Positions 1-8,637 of a stretch of 64,000 bases of DNA are shown piece by piece. The DNA comes from Rhodococcus sp. KBS0724 (lineage in GTDB: Bacteria > Actinomycetota > Actinomycetes > Mycobacteriales > Mycobacteriaceae), in contig NZ_VCBX02000001.1 of the NCBI RefSeq assembly GCF_005938745.2, positions 5,470,501-5,534,500 on the forward strand, written 5' to 3'. How positions within the stretch are numbered: the first letter of the stretch is position 1; the number at the start of each line of letters is the position of its first letter. The notes below the pieces were generated by a model, which was not told the DNA's origin, ran no database searches, and worked only from the letters and a program-made list of their open reading frames with translations. Made by a program: the position numbers and the translations under genes.

Positions 1-103
1 CGAAACTGTCTCTGCCACAGCTCAATAGAACAAATGTGCTCAACACTGCCGCAACGCACTGCGTGATCGACGGCACAGATCACTCACGCAATCGACAAAT
101 AGC

Positions 104-1075
104 GTGCATTCTGGAGAGATGACCTCGCCCCGCTTCGCCCTGGAAGACGCCGATGCTGCGCTCAGTGCCCCTTGGGGCGGAATCAGCAACATCGCCGACC
201 TCGACGGAGACGTGCACTGGGTGAACTTCGGGGGACCCGAAGACCCGAACGACACCACTCCACCTATCGTCCTCGTCCACGGACTTGGCGGCTCACATCT
301 GAACTGGGTCCGGGTGGCGCCCACGCTGGCAAAACACACACGTGTCTACGCGGTGGATCTGCCCGGCTTCGGCCTGACGCAGGCCCACGGCCGCACCACT
401 CACGTTCACTCGAATACCGCACTCCTGAACCGGTTTATCGACACCGTCGTTGGGAAACCGGTCATTCTGTTCGGAAACTCGATGGGCGGAATGGTTTCTG
501 CCCTCGCTACCGACGCCCGCCCTGATTCAGTGGCCGGCCTGGTATTGGTCGACCCGGCGCTGCCGCTACCAATTCGGATCCCCGACCCGGTTGTCGCTGC
601 CCAATTCCTCGTCTACGCGCTGCCCTATCTCGGGGAACAGGCAATGAGTCTGGGCCGACGAAAGTTGACGGACGAGCAACTCGCGGCGCAGATGACCAAC
701 CTCTGCTTCGTGGACCCCACCCGTGCCGACTCCGAGGTCATTGCCGCGGGCGCGGCGCTGGCAAAGATCCGGCGCGGCTTTTCCACTCAGGATGCGGACT
801 TCCTGCAAGCCGCGCGATCACTGCTCACCGTTTTGGCCCGCCCCCAGAAGTACCGAAAAGCGTTGCGCGACATCAGTGCCCCCACTCTCCTCTTGCACGG
901 CGAGTGTGATCGCCTCGTTTCGGTAGCTGCCGCGCGTTCTGCCGCCGCAGCACACCCGCACTGGACCACGATTATTCTCGGCGACACCGGGCACACTCCC
1001 CAACTGGAATTGCCCGACGAGTTCAACCGTCACGTCCTGGCGTGGCTGTCGCACACAGACCTGATCACGACCTGA
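104..1075 (+). CDS. alpha/beta hydrolase fold protein
   Basis: Predicted serine hydrolase of 323 aa; the substrate cannot be read from the sequence. The fold signature is clear: an oxyanion-type HG pair near residues 59-60, the nucleophile elbow GNSMGG with Ser126, a likely acid Asp269 (ECDRLV), and His297 (TGHTPQ). The helical cap between about 150 and 230 fits the epoxide hydrolase / C-C hydrolase / lipase class. The frame opens with GTG at 104. An ATG at 119 gives a five-residue shorter protein, but the GGAG before it is too close for normal spacing, so the start is uncertain. The end overlaps the convergent Lrp-type gene by 11 bases. There is no signal peptide, so it is probably cytoplasmic. 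Confidence 0.85.
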   Translation: MHSGEMTSPRFALEDADAALSAPWGGISNIADLDGDVHWVNFGGPEDPNDTTPPIVLVHGLGGSHLNWVRVAPTLAKHTRVYAVDLPGFGLTQAHGRTTHVHSNTALLNRFIDTVVGKPVILFGNSMGGMVSALATDARPDSVAGLVLVDPALPLPIRIPDPVVAAQFLVYALPYLGEQAMSLGRRKLTDEQLAAQMTNLCFVDPTRADSEVIAAGAALAKIRRGFSTQDADFLQAARSLLTVLARPQKYRKALRDISAPTLLLHGECDRLVSVAAARSAAAAHPHWTTIILGDTGHTPQLELPDEFNRHVLAWLSHTDLITT

Positions 1076-2075
1076 CACCCACCGGAATCACACCGGTGGA
1101 TCTGCCGTCCCGATCGAGCAAGTGTCCCATCAGTTTTGGTGTGTCGAGCACGATTCGCCGGTCCACCACAGTCAGAGTCGGCGCCCGAGTGGCCAGCTCC
1201 ATCTCGAGCGCCGCGATCTCCGTCAGCGATCGCAACCACCCGGTGAAGAACAGATTGTCCGGGCCCGCGACGGTGACAACAAGACGAATCTCGGTCCGGG
1301 ACCTCAGGATTCGTGCGACGCGCTCGACGTCGAGTACGGGAATCCTGGCGGTGAACAGCACCCGAATCGGCCGCCCCGTCGCGAATCGTGCCAATTCACA
1401 ACGCAACAGGGTGTGCTGCGACAGGGCCCGGCCCAGCCGTCGACGCGCCGTCGACGCACTGATCCCCAGTTCGTGAGCCAGTTCGGTCACCGATACCCGC
1501 GGTTTGCGTCCGAGAACATCGATCACGGCGACCGTTGCGCTGTCCAACGGATGCCTGCGCCCGAGCGGCGGCGGAGCCACCCCGGATTCGCGCAACGTCC
1601 GAACTCCGGATGGTTCGAGAGTGCCCAGCCGCCAACGACTTCCCTCGGTGAACACCCTGGTGACAGGGTGCACCACGACGTCGGTCACCCCGTCCTGACG
1701 TTGCAGATCGTCGAGTGCGTACCGAGCCAGCGCGGTGGTGCCGTCGAACAATGCTTCCGCCATGACCACGCAACCACCCGAATGCACGTTCACGCTCATC
1801 ACATGCGTCTGCGCCGCGAGTCGGTCGACGATCTGTTGGCGTGATCGCGGTGCACACCGGACGTCGAGGAATGCCAACACCGATCCCGTGTCGGCGGCTG
1901 GATACGCCGCTATCCAGGCAGTTCCCGAATCGGTGAGTGATGTCCACCGACGCGTAGCGGTCACCGGATCAACCCCCACAACATGGCCGATCAACGCCCA
2001 CGGAGCGCGCGGTTGTACCTGCATCGCGTGGACGATTCGCAGATCGATCTCGTCCAGAATTATCGAATCCTGCAT
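1065..2075 (-). CDS. Lrp/AsnC-family transcriptional regulator, double-length
   Basis: 336 aa, about twice a classical Lrp. It contains two winged-HTH/AsnC units: one at the N-terminus (about residues 5-55, starting ILDEIDLRIVHAM) and one in the middle (about 180-230, VTELAHELGISASTARRRLG), each followed by a ligand-sensing-like region. This two-unit layout is common in actinobacteria. It is divergently transcribed from the M20 hydrolase at 2146, a usual arrangement for an Lrp regulator and its target, so control of that hydrolase is a reasonable inference. No Shine-Dalgarno precedes ATG 2075; an AT-rich TAGTTT (2084-2089, minus strand) sits 8 nt upstream, suggesting a leaderless transcript. 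Confidence 0.85.
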   Translation of the reverse strand: MQDSIILDEIDLRIVHAMQVQPRAPWALIGHVVGVDPVTATRRWTSLTDSGTAWIAAYPAADTGSVLAFLDVRCAPRSRQQIVDRLAAQTHVMSVNVHSGGCVVMAEALFDGTTALARYALDDLQRQDGVTDVVVHPVTRVFTEGSRWRLGTLEPSGVRTLRESGVAPPPLGRRHPLDSATVAVIDVLGRKPRVSVTELAHELGISASTARRRLGRALSQHTLLRCELARFATGRPIRVLFTARIPVLDVERVARILRSRTEIRLVVTVAGPDNLFFTGWLRSLTEIAALEMELATRAPTLTVVDRRIVLDTPKLMGHLLDRDGRSTGVIPVGVRS

Positions 2076-2090
2076 GATTAAATAAACTAG

Positions 2091-2105
2091 TGCACAAATG
2101 CTGCA
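2091..2105. promoter_or_regulatory. candidate operator between Lrp gene and M20 hydrolase
   Basis: TGCACAAATGCTGCA lies in the 70-nt divergent intergenic region: two TGCA elements 7 nt apart, with the first part of a GTGCAC palindrome (2090-2095). It is adjacent to the presumed -10 of the Lrp gene, where an autoregulatory Lrp site would be expected. Seen: the repeat. Inferred: that Lrp binds it. Confidence 0.35.
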
Positions 2106-2145
2106 TTCTGGCCCGTAGATCCCAGCGCGAACGCACGCTCAGACG

Positions 2146-3300
2146 ATGACGACAAAAGATCTCGCGGCCAAGCACCTCGACACCATCGCCGATGCCGCGC
2201 TGGCACTGAGTCACCAGATCCACGAAAACCCCGAACTCGCGTTTGCCGAGCACAACGCGTCGGCCGCCGTCGCGGACATGCTCGAGGGTGCCGGTTTTGC
2301 GGTCGAGCGTGGTGTTGCCGGACTGCCGACCGCGCTCGCCGCTACGTACGGCAGTGGCGAACTCGTGATCGGATTGTTTGCCGAGTACGACGCACTCCCG
2401 GACATCGGACATGCGTGCGGGCACAACATCATCGCCGCTGCCGCGGTGACTGCGGGATTGATCCTCGCGCCGTTGGCCGACGAACTGGGAATCACCGTGG
2501 CTGTCTTCGGCACTCCCGCGGAAGAGGGCGGCGGTGGAAAGGTCGTGATGCTCGAGGAGGGTATCTTCGATTCACTGCACTGCGCCATGATGGTGCACCC
2601 CGGCGCCGGCGACCTGCGCGCACCCAACATGCTTGCCATCTCGCACCTCGACGTCGAATACACGGGAGTGTCGTCGCACGCGTCGTTTGCCGTGGGTGCC
2701 GTCAATGCGGCCGACGCGTTCACTGTCGCTCAGGTGAGTATCGGCCTACTGCGACAGCACCTTCCGAGGGACGTTCAAGTGCACGGCTACGTCAGCGATG
2801 CCGGAGTCGCGCCCAATGTCATTCCCGGTAGTTCGCACGGGACATACGCTGTCCGGGCCGAGACATTGAGCGGCGTCGAGGCCGCCCAGTCCAAGGTGGA
2901 GCAGTGCTTCACCGCCGGCGCCATCGCGACGGGGTGCGACATCGCGATGACGTCGCCGTCGCCCGCGTACGCGGAGTCGCGGTGGGATCAGCAGTTGAGC
3001 GCCGTGTACCAGGAGAACCTCGAGGCTCTCGGCCGAACGTTCTTCGACTACAACGGCCCGGCGGCCGGGTCCACGGACATGGGCAACGTCTCGCACCGCA
3101 TCCCGACCATCCATCCCATCATCGGAATCGAATGCAACGGCGCCGGCAATCACCAACCGGAGTTCACTGCGTACTGCCGTTCCGAAACCGGTGACAAAGC
3201 CGTACTGGACGGCGCTTTGGGGCTGGCGTGGACGGCGATCGACTGCGCGACCGACGCGGAGGTGCGTGCCCGGCTGCTCGAAGGCCCTGCCGTCCGTTGA
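2146..3300 (+). CDS. M20-family amidohydrolase / peptidase
   Basis: 384 aa zinc-dependent hydrolase of the M20 (aminoacylase / AbgB / IAA-amino-acid hydrolase) group, probably cleaving an N-acyl amino acid or similar amide in the cytoplasm. The metal-site motif GHACGHN is at about 88-94, the general-base pair EE at about 126-127 (TPAEEGGGG), and there is a C-terminal metal-site His (NHQPEFT). The dimerisation domain is about 165-290 (TGVSSHASFA). Length is normal. No clear RBS precedes ATG 2146. It is divergent from the Lrp-type gene, which may regulate it. The exact substrate is unknown. Confidence 0.88.
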   Translation: MTTKDLAAKHLDTIADAALALSHQIHENPELAFAEHNASAAVADMLEGAGFAVERGVAGLPTALAATYGSGELVIGLFAEYDALPDIGHACGHNIIAAAAVTAGLILAPLADELGITVAVFGTPAEEGGGGKVVMLEEGIFDSLHCAMMVHPGAGDLRAPNMLAISHLDVEYTGVSSHASFAVGAVNAADAFTVAQVSIGLLRQHLPRDVQVHGYVSDAGVAPNVIPGSSHGTYAVRAETLSGVEAAQSKVEQCFTAGAIATGCDIAMTSPSPAYAESRWDQQLSAVYQENLEALGRTFFDYNGPAAGSTDMGNVSHRIPTIHPIIGIECNGAGNHQPEFTAYCRSETGDKAVLDGALGLAWTAIDCATDAEVRARLLEGPAVR

Positions 3301-3347
3301 GCCTTTTCGGTAGCGTCGACTACCACAACGACGCACAGGAGGAACTC

Positions 3348-4106
3348 ATGCTCGACGGAACTCCCTGTTGGATCGACCTCACCAGTTCGGACACCGAGGT
3401 CGCGAAGAACTTCTACACCAACGTGTTCGGCTGGCAGGTCGACAGTAACGACGATCCGCAGTACGGCGGGTACGCGATCTTCAGCAAGGACGGGCAACCC
3501 ATCGCCGGACTCGGCCCCCAGCAGGAGGGCAATCCGTACGGCAACGTCTGGACCACCTACATCTCCTCCTCCGACGCGGCCGCCTCTGCCGCCAAAGCCG
3601 AAGCTGCCGGCGGCACGATCATGATGCCGTCCATGCAGGTCGGCGATCAGGGCAGCATGGCAATTGTCGGCGATCCGGCCGGAGCGGTGATCGGAATCTG
3701 GCAACCCGATCAGCACAAAGGTTTCGGGTCGGTCGGAGTACCGGGTGCACCCGTATGGCACGAGACGATGTCGAAGAACTACACGGCGGCCTTGCCGTTC
3801 TACACAGACGTGTTCGGCTGGCAGTTCGAGTCGATGGGTGACACGGACGAGTTCCGCTATTCACAGGCCAAGCTGGGCGATGCCACTGTTGCCGGTGTCA
3901 TGGACGCCAGTTCGTTCCTGCCGACGGAGGTGCCGTCCTTCTGGCAGGTGTACTTCGGCGCCGACGACACCGATGCCGCGGTCGCCAAGGTCGTCGAGTT
4001 CGGTGGCAGCGTCATCGCGGCCCCTGAGGACACCCCGTTCGGACGCCTGGCGGGTGTCGCAGACCCGCTAGGGGCGGCGTTCCGTATTTCGACCATCGTG
4101 AGCTGA
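3348..4106 (+). CDS. two-domain VOC (glyoxalase-fold) protein
   Basis: 252 aa, two tandem vicinal-oxygen-chelate domains: residues 1-120 (TPCWIDLTSSD to DPAGAVIGIWQP) and 130-250 (GAPVWHETMSKNY to DPLGAAFRIS). It resembles the mycobacterial antigen CFP30B/Rv0577 type, whose role is not firmly known; methylglyoxal or small-molecule binding has been proposed for the family. The frame stays open upstream to 3228 inside the M20 gene, but ATG 3348 has a strong AGGAGG (3337-3342) with 5-nt spacing, which fixes the start. A hairpin terminator follows directly. Probably its own unit or co-transcribed with the M20 gene, 47 nt upstream. Confidence 0.88.
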   Translation: MLDGTPCWIDLTSSDTEVAKNFYTNVFGWQVDSNDDPQYGGYAIFSKDGQPIAGLGPQQEGNPYGNVWTTYISSSDAAASAAKAEAAGGTIMMPSMQVGDQGSMAIVGDPAGAVIGIWQPDQHKGFGSVGVPGAPVWHETMSKNYTAALPFYTDVFGWQFESMGDTDEFRYSQAKLGDATVAGVMDASSFLPTEVPSFWQVYFGADDTDAAVAKVVEFGGSVIAAPEDTPFGRLAGVADPLGAAFRISTIVS

Positions 4107-4122
4107 GGGCCTGCAGTCCCGT

Positions 4123-4159
4123 GCGCCTTTTCCGGTAGCACCAACTACCGAAAAGGCGC
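4123..4159 (+). terminator. hairpin terminator after VOC gene
   Basis: Inverted repeat GCGCCTTTTCCGGTAG / CTACCGAAAAGGCGC around a 6-nt loop, with one bulged base, 17 nt after the VOC stop codon. There is no T-tract, which is common for actinobacterial terminators. Confidence 0.7.
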
Positions 4160-4223
4160 GCTGGGGCGGGGCACCGATGTGAACGCACGCCCAGAAGGTA
4201 TGCAGTTTTGGGCGTTCACCGCC

Positions 4224-4236
4224 TAATCTCATGGGA
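4224..4236 (+). promoter_or_regulatory. -10 element for a leaderless transcript
   Basis: TAATCT at 4224-4229 is followed by 6 nt and then ATG at 4236, so the expected transcription start falls on the start codon. No Shine-Dalgarno is present. A -35 is not obvious. Confidence 0.45.
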
Positions 4237-5390
4237 TGCCCGCCCCCGCACCTCTCCTCGATGTGTACTCGCAACCGACACTGTCGACTCTTGCGCCGTC
4301 AATTCTCGCCTCGCTGGGAGTTGCCGGCGAAGCCAATCGACTGAATCTGCCACCCAGCAAGAGAACGGTGATTCTGCTGGTCGACGGCATGGGGGCTAAT
4401 CTCCTCTCTCGCAATGCCGAGCATGCTCCGTATCTGAACTCGTGGGTGGGCTCCCCCATCCGCGCCGGATTTCCCACGACGACGGCCACCAGCATCGTCT
4501 CCTTGGGAACCGGCCTCCCGTCGGGAGCGCACGGCATCACCGGCTATCAGTCGTACGTCGAAGAAGCCGATTCGGTGTTCAACTGGCTCGGGTGGCATCC
4601 CACTGGGAAAAAAGAGTCGTACGCCGATTCGATAGTCCCCGAGGTACTCCAACCGGAAGCCACGACGTTCGACCGGGCACAGGCCGCAGGCATCACCGTG
4701 ACGACAGTTGTCCCGTCCAAGTTCGACGGCAGCGGACTCACTCGCGCGGGCATGCGCGGAGCAGCTTTTGCCGGAATTCAGGCGTACGGCGATCTGGTGG
4801 CTCGCACGGTTGCCGTCGCAAAATCAGCGGAGCGCACGTTCACGTATTGCTACATCAGCGAGATCGACGGACTCGGACATGTGTACGGACCCGAATCGGA
4901 ACCGTGGCTCCAGCAACTGTCGCTGGTGGACCGTGTTGTCGAACAACTTTCCGCCGCACTCGGTCCGGATGTGACGCTGATCGTGACGGCCGACCACGGA
5001 ATGGTGGAGATCACCGACGCGAACAAGATCGACTACGACAACTCGCCTGTCCTGTCCAAGGACGTCCTCGCGCTCGCCGGCGAACCACGGTGCCGGCACA
5101 TCCACACCCGTGAAGGCGCGGCAGCCGACGTGGCCGCACGTTGGCGCGCCGAACTCGGCGACCGGATGTGGATCGGCACCCGAGCCGAGGGCATCGTGGC
5201 CGGATTATTCGGCCCCTCAGTGCATTCCGCGTTTCACAGGCGGATCGGCGACGTCATCGCCATCGCCACGGACGACATCGCGGTCGTGCGTCGTACGGTG
5301 GAATCGGGCTTGGCCGGGCTGCCAGGTCAGCACGGCGCCCTCACACCGGACGAACTACTGATCCCACTGCTGACGTCTCCGGCTCGCTGA
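4236..5390 (+). CDS. alkaline-phosphatase-superfamily phosphodiesterase (NPP type)
   Basis: 384 aa nucleotide pyrophosphatase / type I phosphodiesterase-like enzyme. Metal and nucleophile positions of the superfamily are visible: Asp50 (LLVDGMG), nucleophile Thr in the TTT at 81-83 (FPTTTA), Asp211/His215 (EIDGLGH), Asp253-His254 (TADHG), and a C-terminal His in GQHGAL. No signal peptide or membrane segment, so probably cytoplasmic. The substrate (nucleotide pyrophosphate, phosphonate or other phosphodiester) cannot be decided. It is flanked by terminators on both sides, so it is probably monocistronic. Confidence 0.87.
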   Translation: MPAPAPLLDVYSQPTLSTLAPSILASLGVAGEANRLNLPPSKRTVILLVDGMGANLLSRNAEHAPYLNSWVGSPIRAGFPTTTATSIVSLGTGLPSGAHGITGYQSYVEEADSVFNWLGWHPTGKKESYADSIVPEVLQPEATTFDRAQAAGITVTTVVPSKFDGSGLTRAGMRGAAFAGIQAYGDLVARTVAVAKSAERTFTYCYISEIDGLGHVYGPESEPWLQQLSLVDRVVEQLSAALGPDVTLIVTADHGMVEITDANKIDYDNSPVLSKDVLALAGEPRCRHIHTREGAAADVAARWRAELGDRMWIGTRAEGIVAGLFGPSVHSAFHRRIGDVIAIATDDIAVVRRTVESGLAGLPGQHGALTPDELLIPLLTSPAR

Positions 5391-5430
5391 GCCGAACGCG
5401 CTGAGCCGAACGACGCTGCCGAACGAACAA

Positions 5431-5462
5431 GAGCCCGCAAACCTTTCGAGGTTCGCGGGCTC
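5431..5462. terminator. bidirectional terminator between phosphodiesterase and fabH
   Basis: GAGCCCGCAAACCT - TTCG - AGGTTCGCGGGCTC: a 14-bp stem with one mismatch and a stable tetraloop, followed on the plus strand by TTG. It lies between two convergent genes and can serve both. Confidence 0.85.
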
Positions 5463-5480
5463 TTGTCTGCAAGAAGACGA

Positions 5481-6509
5481 TCAGGCGTTCGGATCAGTTC
5501 CGAGCGGCGGCAGGATGACAACCTGGCCGGCGTAGGACAGTCCGGCACCGAAGCCGACCAACAGGGCCTTGTCACCCGGCTTGACCTGGCCGTCGCGGAG
5601 CATCTGCTCCATGGCCAGGGGAACCGAAGCAGCAGACGTATTGCCCGTCTCGGCGATGTCGTTGGAGACCGGGAATCCCTCGGGCAGCTTCATGCTGCGC
5701 GCGATGACCTCGTTGATGCGCTGGTTGGCCTGGTGCGGCACAAACGCGTCGATGTCATCGATGGTCAGACCCGACTTTTCGAGTGTGCGCGTGGCAACCT
5801 TGCCCATTTCGAAAGCAGCCCAACGGAATACGGCCGTGCCGGCCATCTTGATCCACGGGCGAGCGCCTTCGGGCTTCTCGATGAACTCGAGCCAGCTCGG
5901 CTCCTGCTTGATGGCGTCGGACTGGCTTCCGTCCGAACCCCACTCGACGGGGCCGATTCCCACGGTGTCACTGACACCGACGATGACGGCACCGGCGCCG
6001 TCGCCGAAGATGAAGCGCACGCTGCGGTCGGTGGGCTCGGTGGTGTCGCTCATGCGATCGACGCCGACAACAAGTGCGTAGTCGGCAGTTCCGCCGCGGA
6101 TCAGGTCATTGGCGACACCGAGTGCGGTGCTGAACCCGGCGCAGCCGGCAGCCAGGTCGAATGCGGCCGGACCGTTCATACCGAGTTCGTGAGCGATCAC
6201 CGACGCGGCCTGCGGTGTCTGCAGGTCGTAGGTGGAGGTGGCGATGATGACAGCGCCGATCTGCTCGGGAGCGATGCCACTGGCTGCCAGAGCGCCGCGT
6301 GCGGCACCGAGAGACATCGCGACGACGCCTTCGCCGTCGCCGGCAAAGCGGCGCGACTTGATGCCTGTGCGGGTCTGAATCCACTCGTCGGTGGAATCGA
6401 TCGTCTCGCAGATCTCGTCGTTGGTCACAACCCGCTCAGGGCGGTGAACGCCGAGCCCGAGAAGGACGGACTGCCGACCTCCGGCCACGCTGGCAATCGG
6501 CTTACCCAT
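5481..6509 (-). CDS. fabH: 3-oxoacyl-[acyl-carrier-protein] synthase III
   Basis: 342 aa ketoacyl synthase III that condenses acyl-CoA with malonyl-ACP to start type II fatty-acid elongation. In mycolic-acid bacteria FabH links FAS-I products to meromycolate synthesis by FAS-II. The catalytic triad is complete: Cys123 (AAGCAGFS), His259 (VPHQANQ) and Asn290 (ETGNTSA); FGDGAGA is at about 168-174. Start ATG 6509 has AGGAG with 8-nt spacing. It stands alone, away from other FAS-II genes, and ends at a bidirectional terminator. Whether its acyl preference is long-chain (as in M. tuberculosis) is not readable here. Confidence 0.95.
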   Translation of the reverse strand: MGKPIASVAGGRQSVLLGLGVHRPERVVTNDEICETIDSTDEWIQTRTGIKSRRFAGDGEGVVAMSLGAARGALAASGIAPEQIGAVIIATSTYDLQTPQAASVIAHELGMNGPAAFDLAAGCAGFSTALGVANDLIRGGTADYALVVGVDRMSDTTEPTDRSVRFIFGDGAGAVIVGVSDTVGIGPVEWGSDGSQSDAIKQEPSWLEFIEKPEGARPWIKMAGTAVFRWAAFEMGKVATRTLEKSGLTIDDIDAFVPHQANQRINEVIARSMKLPEGFPVSNDIAETGNTSAASVPLAMEQMLRDGQVKPGDKALLVGFGAGLSYAGQVVILPPLGTDPNA

Positions 6510-6671
6510 TGATCGATCTCCTCGTTGTCTTCAGGTGCTCTACTCGTTTCCGAGATCACACGTTACGTAGCGGACATACGCCCACGCCTCTCAGGTCACC
6601 GTTAGGTTACGACAACAACATGAGGCTGGCTCACATTACGCTTCGAGCGCGTCTGCCGTCCAGATGTTCGA

Positions 6672-7313
6672 TCAAGCTCGCAAATGGGCTAGAACAGCCA
6701 GAACACGACGATGGCCGCTTTGGGAAGTCGACAGGCCGAGCTTCGCGAAGATATTTCCTATGTGCTTGCTCACAGCGGTGTCGCTGACAACAAGTTTGTG
6801 CGCGATTTCCTGGTTTCCCAACCCTTCTGCCATCAAACCGAGCACTTCCGATTCCCGCGGAGTGAGTGCGCGAATGGGATCGTCGGCGCGCCGGCGGCTC
6901 ATCAGTTGGGATACCACCTCCGGATCCATGACGGTTCCGCCGCCAATCACCCGCTCGAGCGCGTCGACAAATTCGGCGACCTTGCCGACACGTTCCTTCA
7001 GGAGGTATCCCACGCCTCCGGCGCCGCCCGCGAGGAGCTCACCGGCGTATCGGTCCTCCACGTACGCGGAGAGCACCAGAACGGGAAAGCCCGGCCGTGT
7101 CTTGCGAATCTCGATCGCGGCCCGCAGACCCTCGTTGGTGAATGTAGGAGGCATCCGCACGTCCAGGACGGCGGCATCGGGAGCGCTCTCGTCGAACACC
7201 GACAAGAACTGGTCCGCGTCTGGCACCGCAACTACCTCGTAGCCCTCCCCGCGCAACAGCAGCGCCAGTCCTTCACGCAGCAACGCGTCGTCCTCGGCAA
7301 TCAGAATCCGCAC
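6672..7313 (-). CDS. NarL/FixJ-type response regulator
   Basis: 213 aa. Receiver domain at 1-120 with acidic pocket near Glu7-Asp9 (IAEDDA) and phosphoacceptor Asp51 (VLDVRMPP); LuxR-type HTH at about 150-195 (LTPRESEVLGLMAEG to AVSKHIGNIFAKLGL). The GTG start at 7313 lies within the 3' end of the sensor kinase gene (13-nt overlap), so the two are translationally coupled. The pair is divergent from an ABC-FtsX exporter at 8637, a probable target of the regulator by analogy with antibiotic/antimicrobial-peptide sensing modules. Confidence 0.93.
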   Translation of the reverse strand: MRILIAEDDALLREGLALLLRGEGYEVVAVPDADQFLSVFDESAPDAAVLDVRMPPTFTNEGLRAAIEIRKTRPGFPVLVLSAYVEDRYAGELLAGGAGGVGYLLKERVGKVAEFVDALERVIGGGTVMDPEVVSQLMSRRRADDPIRALTPRESEVLGLMAEGLGNQEIAHKLVVSDTAVSKHIGNIFAKLGLSTSQSGHRRVLAVLAHLRA

Positions 7314-8545
7314 GGCAATTCCACCCTCATCGTTGTCGGCCCACCGGCCGGACTGTCCAGGCTTACAGTTCCCTCGAATGCTTCGACCCGACGCCTGATC
7401 CCGGCGAGGCCGCCTCCGGCCCGCTCGCTCGCGCCGCCGGACCCGTTGTCGAGAACGTCGATCGTCATGGTCTCAGGATCGGATTTCGTGGCCGCTCGTA
7501 CCGTGACAGTGCGTGCGCCACTGTGCTTGACAACGTTGGTCAGTGCCTCGGCCACCACAAAATACGCAGCGGCCTCCACCGCGGCCGGAGCGCGTCGTAG
7601 GTCCTCGATCTCGAGCACACAGGGCACGGATGAACGTCCCGCAAGAGCGGACACCGCACCTTCCAGTCCGAGTTCGTCGAGAATCGGCGGGTAGATGTCG
7701 TGAACAAGCGCCCGCAGCTCGCTCAGCGCCTCCGTAGCCGCAGCCTGCGCCCGGTGCAGCTGAGGAAGTGCTTGATCCGGATTGTTCGACAGTGCCCGCT
7801 CTGCCATTCCGAGCATCATCACCACCGCCACCAGCCGATTCTGGGCGCCGTCGTGCAGATCCCGCTCGATACGTTTGAGCTCTGCCGAGTGCGCGTCCAA
7901 CGCCGCCGCCCGGCTCGCGGTCAACTCACTCACCCGTCGCGACAAATCCGCCCGGGCATCCTTCGCCAACAGAGACGACGCCAACAGAGAGAGCCACCGC
8001 GCCATCGCCGGAATCAGCCACCACGCCAACAACAAATACAGAGCGCCGACGACGGGCATGCCAGCTGCCCCCCACCACGACGTCACGGGGTAAGGGTTGG
8101 ACACCGGCTCGTCAGCGGGCATCGCCTGCCAATAGAACGGAACCGCAAAGGTATTGAGCGCGCCCAGTGGCAACGCGACGGTGAGAAGCCCGGCCACCGG
8201 CGCTCCCATCGCATGGAGAACCAACCAGCCGCCGTCGCGCCGCGTCGACCGATCGGTGAGCAACCGCCGCAGATCCCCGATTCCCGGATTGGCCGGCATC
8301 GGCGGATAGCGATGGGGAACAGCGGAACCCGAGTAGCGCGCCGACCGGGTGCGGGCAAGATCCGCCCACCACCGCAACACACGCAGGTACGACGGAATCA
8401 GCACCCACCCCACGATCAGCACCGACAATGAAAGCAAGACCATGCCCACGATCACCAACGCCAAGGACACCACGCCGGTGCACCCCTCGACGAGTACGTA
8501 GCGCACTGCCCGCAATCTCTGCTTCACCGTCCCAGCATGCCGCAC
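7301..8545 (-). CDS. sensor histidine kinase (HisKA_3 type)
   Basis: 414 aa membrane kinase. About four hydrophobic segments (residues 24-52, 110-137 and 155-195) form a sensor domain of the kind found in actinobacterial kinases paired with NarL regulators. The dimerisation/phosphoacceptor motif RIERDLHDGAQNRL contains His231, and the HATPase region contains EALTNVVKHSG and DNGSGG. GTG 8545 is the first start; GTG 8527 is possible. It is co-transcribed with the response regulator. The ligand is unknown; the neighbouring exporter suggests envelope or peptide-antibiotic stress. Confidence 0.9.
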   Translation of the reverse strand: MRHAGTVKQRLRAVRYVLVEGCTGVVSLALVIVGMVLLSLSVLIVGWVLIPSYLRVLRWWADLARTRSARYSGSAVPHRYPPMPANPGIGDLRRLLTDRSTRRDGGWLVLHAMGAPVAGLLTVALPLGALNTFAVPFYWQAMPADEPVSNPYPVTSWWGAAGMPVVGALYLLLAWWLIPAMARWLSLLASSLLAKDARADLSRRVSELTASRAAALDAHSAELKRIERDLHDGAQNRLVAVVMMLGMAERALSNNPDQALPQLHRAQAAATEALSELRALVHDIYPPILDELGLEGAVSALAGRSSVPCVLEIEDLRRAPAAVEAAAYFVVAEALTNVVKHSGARTVTVRAATKSDPETMTIDVLDNGSGGASERAGGGLAGIRRRVEAFEGTVSLDSPAGGPTTMRVELPCGF

Positions 8546-8623
8546 TCACGGCGCAGATCCACTACAGCTGGCTACACCATCGATTCGGGACTCTGCAGGA
8601 TGTCGAGGAGCGACGAATATCCC

Positions 8624-8637
8624 TAGCGTTCATTCCA
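8624..8637 (+). promoter_or_regulatory. -10 element for leaderless ABC transporter mRNA
   Basis: TAGCGT at 8624-8629 lies 7 nt before ATG 8637, with no Shine-Dalgarno at a proper distance. This predicts transcription starting at or next to the start codon. The 91-nt divergent region to the kinase gene would also hold the regulator site. Confidence 0.35.

Noticed and set aside
5463..6512. 349-codon open frame opposite fabH
   Set aside because: Antisense shadow of fabH, which has all catalytic motifs; the frame has no recognisable domain.
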